A DNA stretch of 64,000 bases from an uncultured Litoreibacter sp. (GTDB lineage Bacteria; Pseudomonadota; Alphaproteobacteria; Rhodobacterales; Rhodobacteraceae). A model generated the notes under the pieces. That model saw only the letters and a list, made by a program, of their open reading frames with translations. It searched no databases and was not told where the DNA came from. Shown piece by piece: positions 59,992-64,000 of the stretch. The stretch lies in contig CANLOU010000003.1 in NCBI GenBank assembly GCA_947492995.1, positions 558,001 to 622,000 on the forward strand. Reading direction: 5' to 3'. Numbering within the stretch: position 1 is the first letter of the stretch; each line of letters starts with the position of its first letter. Both the position numbers and the translations under genes were made by a program.

Positions 59992-60807
59992 ATGGCGCTG
60001 TTTCTGATTTTGACGGCCTTGGCTGCGGCGGCCTTCGGTTACCGCTTTTGGGCCAAGCGGCAGGCGCGGGCGCGGCTGTTGGCAAGCGGGCTGACGGCGG
60101 CGGAGTGGGACATCCTTGGCCAAGAGGTCCCGTTGCTGGCGCATCTGCCTGTGGAATTGCGGGGCAAGCTGGAGGGCAAGATCAACCTGTTTCTGGATCA
60201 GGTCGAACTGATCGGCTGCAACGGGTTGGAGGTGACCGAAGAGATGGAGCTGTCCATCGCCGCGCAAGCCTGCCTTTTAGTGGTCAACACCGACGCCTGG
60301 TACGACACGCTGCGCACGGTGCTGGTCTATCCCGGCGCGTTCAAATCGAAGCAGATCATCCATGACGGGGTCGTGGCGCATGAGCGGATCGTGGTGCGCA
60401 CCGGCGAAAGCTGGGCGCGCGGGCCGGTGGTGCTGTCGTGGCAGCACAGCCAGGAGCAGGCCCAGGATCACCGCGACGGCAATAATGTGGTGTTGCATGA
60501 ATTTGCGCACCAGCTGGACAACTTGTCTGGGGACACGGACGGGACGCCCGTGCTGGGACAAGATCAGGATTTTGGCAAATGGGGCCGGGCGTTCAACGCA
60601 GCCTTTGACCGTCATGTGACCGCCGTGGGGCATGGGTGGACCACTGTGATTGACGCTTACGGGGCCGAAGGGCCGGAGGAATTCTTTGCGGTGGCGGTAG
60701 AGATATTCTTTGAACGCCCCGAGGCGCTGCACGCGGATGAGCCGGAGATCTATGCGCAACTGGCGGAGCTGTTCCAGCTCAGGCCGTTGGAGTGGGTGAA
60801 GGCCTAG
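59992..60807 (+). CDS. mtfA: MtfA-like zinc-dependent peptidase (M90)
   Basis: A 271-residue protein: an N-terminal hydrophobic stretch (LFLILTALAAAAFGYRFW), then the MtfA domain with HEFAHQLD (His169-His173) and PEEFFAVAVEIFFERP supplying the third ligand. E. coli MtfA binds Mlc and has peptidase activity; a membrane-anchored version like this is common in alphaproteobacteria. It starts 3 bp after AsmA, and the gcrA relic begins right after its stop. Confidence 0.9.
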   Translation: MALFLILTALAAAAFGYRFWAKRQARARLLASGLTAAEWDILGQEVPLLAHLPVELRGKLEGKINLFLDQVELIGCNGLEVTEEMELSIAAQACLLVVNTDAWYDTLRTVLVYPGAFKSKQIIHDGVVAHERIVVRTGESWARGPVVLSWQHSQEQAQDHRDGNNVVLHEFAHQLDNLSGDTDGTPVLGQDQDFGKWGRAFNAAFDRHVTAVGHGWTTVIDAYGAEGPEEFFAVAVEIFFERPEALHADEPEIYAQLAELFQLRPLEWVKA

Positions 60808-60809
60808 AT

Positions 60810-60917
60810 GACGTCTGGGGCTGCGGCCTGACCGTGCAGCAAGGCAATCCCTGTCGCGAGGCCCATGTCGGCGTTGCCTTCCAACCCATGTCCGCCCGCC
60901 GCGACCACAGGCGGTAG
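60810..60917 (+). pseudogene. Relic of the gcrA 3' end (C-terminal 35 codons), inverted relative to gcrA
   Basis: Read on the plus strand it gives DVWGCGLTVQQGNPCREAHV and then GVAFQPMSARRDHRR and a stop. This closely matches the end of GcrA at 63653-63760 (FWFCGLTVQQGKPYCEAHV, GVAFQPMSARRDRRR). There is no upstream part and no start. Together with the real gcrA it forms a roughly 105-bp inverted repeat around the RTX gene. Confidence 0.75.
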
Positions 60918-60923
60918 AGGGGC

Positions 60924-63134
60924 CTAGCCCGCGACCTGTTCGAACGTGAAGTCGGATTCATCCAGCTGGCTTACCAGCAGGTTTTCCAGCCGCAAGACCT
61001 CGCCATTCGCGAAGTCAATTCTGACGGCGGACCCGCGCTGGGTCAGGGTCACCGAGTTTTCAAACTCGGCATAATCGGCGAAGCCGAAGCCCGAGATATC
61101 GAGCTGGTCCACGCCATCTTCAAAGTCGCGGATCACGTCGCTGCCATAGCCGATCCCAAAAACGAACACGTCGCTGCCGGAGCCGCCGATCAGGACGTCA
61201 TTGCCGGTGCCGCCGTCAAGAATGTCCAGCCCATGCTCCCCCAACAGCAGGTCGCCTTGCGCCCCGCCAAACAGCTGGTCATTCAGGTTGCCCCCTCTGA
61301 GCCGGTCGTCGCCGGTGCCGCCGTAAATCTCGTCATTGCCCGCCTGACCGTCGATGGTATCGTTACCGGCATCGCCAAAAAGCTGGTCCTCGCCGGTGCC
61401 GCCGCTCATATTGTCATCGCCTGACCCGCCGCGCAAATCATCTGCGCCGGCCTGCCCGCGCAACAGGTCGTCGCCGCCCCCGCCAACAAGCCCGTCATTG
61501 CCCGCGCCGCCAAACAGCCGGTCGTTATCTGCGCCGCCCGACAGGCTGTCATTGCCGATGTCGCCGAACAGGATGTCCGCGCCCGCGCCGCCGATCAAGC
61601 CGTCGTCGCCCGCACCGCCGCGCATGTTGTCGTCGCCCAGCTGGCCGCTCAGCATGTCATGCCCGTCATCCCCGAACAGGCGGTCGTTGCCGCCTCCGCC
61701 AAACAGCCGGTCATTGTCCGCGCCGCCCGAAAGGCGGTCGTTGCCCACGCCGCCAACCAGCGCGTCATCACCGTCATCCCCGTTCAACACGTCGTCGCCA
61801 CCGTCCAGAGACCGGACCCGGTCATCGCCCGCGCCCGCATCCACGCGGTTGGTCATGGCGACATCGCTATCGAGCAAAATCAGGTCGTCAAAGCCGGACC
61901 CGATGATGTTCTCGATGTCGGTCAGTTGGTCGCCCTCGGCCTCCCCGTCACGACCCACGCGGCCAGATGTAAACACGGTTACGCCCAGCTCGGAGGCCTC
62001 GTAGGAGGCCGTATCAACCCCGTCGCCGCCATCAATCTCATCCGCACCAAGCCCGCCAACAAGCACATCATCACCCGCGCCGCCGCTTATGGAATCGTCA
62101 CCTTCCATTCCGCTCAACCGGTTTGCGACCGCGCTGCCAACCAGGATGTCGCGGTAGGTCGTGCCGATCACGTTCTCGATGTTTTCCAAGACATCGCCCG
62201 CGCCGGAAGCGCCGCCGCCAAGGCCGGTTGTCAGATCCACGGTGACTGCCCCGCCGAACCCGTAGCGCGAATAGTAGGAAACCGTGTCTACGCCGTCGCC
62301 GCCATCCATGAAATCCGCGTGACCATCGCCCATGATAAGGTCGTCGCCGCCAAGGCCATAGATACGATCGCTGTTCGCGCCTCCGGACAGAATATCGTTT
62401 TGATTGCCCCCATAAATGAGGTCATCGCCGCCGCCGCCAAAAAATCGGTTCTCGCGGTCCAATGCGCCGTACATCCTGTCTAACCCATTGGTCCCCTGCG
62501 CCGCTTCAAAATTCAGAATGACGTGTTCATTGCCACCGGTGTCTATGAACAGCTGGTTCTCGAAATCAATGGTCGTCAGCCCGCCAAGCGAGCCTGCGTA
62601 AAAGAAGTCTTCGCCGTCGCCGCCGTCAATGACCAAGCTGTTCTGAGGACCGAAGGTGCGCGCATGCTGGTACCTGTCGTCGCCCCCGCCGAGATCAATC
62701 TCGGTCGCGGCGTAAAGAAAATTATGCTCGTAATTCTCGGTCCCGGACGTGCCAACAACCACCGCAGCTTCCGCATAAATGGCGTCAAGGAAATCGTTTG
62801 CCTGCCCTTGCAGCAGCGCATTGACATGCGTCTGGAACGTGGCACCATCGAGGTTGGTGTCGGTGATGCTGCCGGCGAAATACACACGATCATTCACCCA
62901 CAGCTCCATCCCCGTGATGGTGCCGCCGACGATTGCGTTATTTTCGATTTGCAGGTCCGCGCCAGACAAAACCATCGTCTTGATAACCGCAGAAAACTGC
63001 GTGCTATGCCACGTCAGGATGACGCCGCCCTCATATGGCTCAAGCTTGTAAAAAAGGGTGCTGGATGAATCGATAATTCTATTTAGAAAAAAGTAGTCCA
63101 GGTCGTAATTTCCAATTGGCGTATAAATACCCAT
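60924..63134 (-). CDS. RTX-type calcium-binding protein
   Basis: A 736-residue protein from ATG 63134 (GGATGA upstream; TTG 63146 is possible). The first ~200 residues are a domain without a recognised family (GIYTPIGNYDLDYFFLNRII). From about residue 230 there are many GGxGxDx(L/I/M) repeats, including VDTVSYYSRYG and VDTASYEAS modules with ENIENVIGTTYRDIL and DIENIIGSGFDDLIL interludes. The C-terminus (DVIRDFEDGVDQLDISGFGF) is the type I secretion end. It is expected to be secreted and calcium-stabilised; the activity is unknown. Confidence 0.88.
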   Translation of the reverse strand: MGIYTPIGNYDLDYFFLNRIIDSSSTLFYKLEPYEGGVILTWHSTQFSAVIKTMVLSGADLQIENNAIVGGTITGMELWVNDRVYFAGSITDTNLDGATFQTHVNALLQGQANDFLDAIYAEAAVVVGTSGTENYEHNFLYAATEIDLGGGDDRYQHARTFGPQNSLVIDGGDGEDFFYAGSLGGLTTIDFENQLFIDTGGNEHVILNFEAAQGTNGLDRMYGALDRENRFFGGGGDDLIYGGNQNDILSGGANSDRIYGLGGDDLIMGDGHADFMDGGDGVDTVSYYSRYGFGGAVTVDLTTGLGGGASGAGDVLENIENVIGTTYRDILVGSAVANRLSGMEGDDSISGGAGDDVLVGGLGADEIDGGDGVDTASYEASELGVTVFTSGRVGRDGEAEGDQLTDIENIIGSGFDDLILLDSDVAMTNRVDAGAGDDRVRSLDGGDDVLNGDDGDDALVGGVGNDRLSGGADNDRLFGGGGNDRLFGDDGHDMLSGQLGDDNMRGGAGDDGLIGGAGADILFGDIGNDSLSGGADNDRLFGGAGNDGLVGGGGDDLLRGQAGADDLRGGSGDDNMSGGTGEDQLFGDAGNDTIDGQAGNDEIYGGTGDDRLRGGNLNDQLFGGAQGDLLLGEHGLDILDGGTGNDVLIGGSGSDVFVFGIGYGSDVIRDFEDGVDQLDISGFGFADYAEFENSVTLTQRGSAVRIDFANGEVLRLENLLVSQLDESDFTFEQVAG

Positions 63135-63434
63135 TACGTCATCCAATGCATCTTATGTGAAACGCCGTTAATCATGCGCCTCCTAACCTCTTATTTTGGG
63201 TCAGGACCCAAACGTCAATAGCCGGTCGGGCCGACCGCCCCCGTATAGCGGCGACCTTTGGATTGCCACTGCAATGGGGCCTTGAGCTGATCCCAGAAAA
63301 TCCACAGCTTGATTTCTTTGGGTTGGTTGTGGCCCTGGCTCAGGCCGTTGGAGTGGGGTGGGGATAGGTGAGAGGGGCTTCTATGGCGTCGAAGGGCTGC
63401 ATTGCTGGACAGAGCGGTCGTTCGGATTTGGAAA

Positions 63435-63527
63435 AATCCGCTTCGAAGCGGATTGGGGCAAACGTCTTCGAAGACGTTTTTGAGCACGAATTGCAATTCG
63501 TGCGTACAAGGCCGTTCGAACGGCCTT
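63435..63527. repeat. Array of four consecutive perfect 20-bp palindromes
   Basis: AATCCGCTTCGAAGCGGATT (63435-63454), AAACGTCTTCGAAGACGTTT (63460-63479), GCACGAATTGCAATTCGTGC (63484-63503) and AAGGCCGTTCGAACGGCCTT (63508-63527). Starts are 24-25 bp apart and the spacers are 4-5 bp. Confidence 0.85.
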
Positions 63528-63589
63528 TTCCCGCTACGGGCTCAAAGCGGATAGTCGATGCATTCCTCTGGGAATTTGCACCAAGTCCA

Positions 63590-63628
63590 AAACAGCAAAA
63601 CACCCGCGCGGTTTTCACGGCGCGGGTG
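63590..63628 (-). terminator. Intrinsic terminator of gcrA
   Basis: On the minus strand a perfect nine-pair stem CACCCGCGC/GCGCGGGTG (63620-63628 and 63601-63609) with a 10-nt loop is followed by TTTTGCTGTTTT, 24 bp after the gcrA stop. Confidence 0.85.
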
Positions 63629-63652
63629 TCGGGTATTGATAGTGAACTGTCT

Positions 63653-64000
63653 CTACCGCCGGCGGTCGCGGCGAGCGGACATGGGTTGGAAGGCGACGCC
63701 GACATGGGCCTCGCAATAGGGTTTGCCCTGCTGCACGGTCAGGCCGCAGAACCAGAAATCATCAGTCGCCGGATCGCCGACGGGCCATTTGCAGGTGCGT
63801 TCGGTCAGCTGCATCACGCTGAGCTTCTTGGCCTTCTTTTCGACCTCGCGCACGGAGGCGAGCGCCTCGGGGCTGATCTCGTTGGCCGAGGGCTGCGGGG
63901 GCAGGGGCTTGCCAGCGGTTACGACCAGCTTGGGGCGTGGGATGATTTTGGCAGGCTCCAGCGTGGTGGGCTTGGGGTCGGGCGTGGAGGCCGCGACCTT
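63653..64000 (-). CDS. gcrA: GcrA cell cycle regulator, 3' part
   Basis: The frame enters from the right edge and ends at 63653, giving the last 115 residues. After a proline-rich linker comes the GcrA C-terminal domain: LSVMQLTERTCKWPVGDP, DDFWFCGLTVQQGKPYCEAH and the basic end ARRDRRR. GcrA is the alphaproteobacterial sigma-70 cofactor that acts at CcrM-methylated GANTC promoters. The N-terminal DNA-binding domain is outside the window. An inverted relic of this end is at 60810-60917. Confidence 0.92.
   Translation of the reverse strand, partial: KVAASTPDPKPTTLEPAKIIPRPKLVVTAGKPLPPQPSANEISPEALASVREVEKKAKKLSVMQLTERTCKWPVGDPATDDFWFCGLTVQQGKPYCEAHVGVAFQPMSARRDRRR

Larger units (their letters stand above)
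63135..63652. other. Intergenic region with palindrome array and terminator, no gene seen
   Basis: 518 bp between the RTX gene start and the gcrA stop. Apart from the palindrome array (63435-63527) and the gcrA terminator (63601-63628), 63180-63430 shows no coding frame with family features. Confidence 0.5.

Noticed and set aside
58175-60085. 636-codon open frame antisense to the AsmA gene
   Set aside because: It is Arg/His/Pro-rich shadow sequence without domains; AsmA on the plus strand is unambiguous.
63180-63430. Possible insertion-sequence remnant between the RTX gene and gcrA
   Set aside because: The segment feels repeat-like, but I found no transposase frame or terminal inverted repeats to support it.

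Overview
The window is a chromosomal segment of a GC-rich alphaproteobacterium, almost certainly a Rhodobacterales (Roseobacter-group) species. The evidence is the gene set itself: a PutR/PutA pair, a PopZ-like acidic protein, GcrA, a cyanide-insensitive-type bd oxidase followed by a 30-residue CydX-like peptide, an L-carnitine dehydrogenase-thioesterase fusion beside a BKACE enzyme, and many RTX/GGxGxD proteins.

Layout. 1-1004: 5' part of a tyrosine integrase starting 68 bp from the 3' end of tRNA-Cys, the edge of a mobile element that continues to the left. 1138-17300: core genes (PCMT-like methyltransferase, TolC, PopZ-like, CobQ, PutR/PutA, rhomboid, GFA, EF-P, TRIC channel, UbiB/ABC1, CydX-like/CydB/CydA). 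17498-30563: a 13.1-kb integrative element that has split a tRNA-Leu(UAA) gene at the 11-bp core GATTTTAAGTC and carries its own intact tRNA-Leu. Its left half looks like a phage satellite (integrase, small terminase-like protein, prim-pol/helicase, AlpA-like regulator, iteron-like putative origin). Its right half, lower in GC, is an unrecognised cargo: DUF3800 protein, cytosine-5 methyltransferase, and a coupled ParB-like plus SNF2 helicase pair. This is my best candidate for an undescribed, probably anti-phage, system.

30644-48006: TPR protein, MetG, an RTX protein, MFS, YceI, aldo/keto reductase, a carnitine-to-betaine catabolic operon (BKACE, lipocalin-like lipoprotein, small membrane protein, carnitine dehydrogenase/thioesterase, SDR), an XRE regulator, DUF2061 plus fatty acid desaturase, a DMT permease, and a scoA-VOC-scoB-GNAT operon whose CoA transferase can activate the acetoacetate released by carnitine cleavage. 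48119-53094: membrane protein, HDAC-like deacetylase, M48 lipoprotein peptidase, diacylglycerol kinase, a two-TM potassium channel and a CDGSH protein. 53147-57466: RimO flanked by two solitary defence-like genes, a low-GC HEPN (Rx4H) protein and a PD-(D/E)XK protein. 57986-64000: AsmA, MtfA, a second RTX protein and the 3' part of gcrA. An inverted relic of the gcrA 3' end lies on the other side of the RTX gene.

Several palindromic repeat families occupy intergenic DNA, notably four consecutive perfect 20-bp palindromes at 63435-63527. Two single-base frameshifts lie in the satellite half of the element. No rRNA, CRISPR array or complete insertion sequence was seen. All family calls come from reading motifs and remembered family features; no database search was run.
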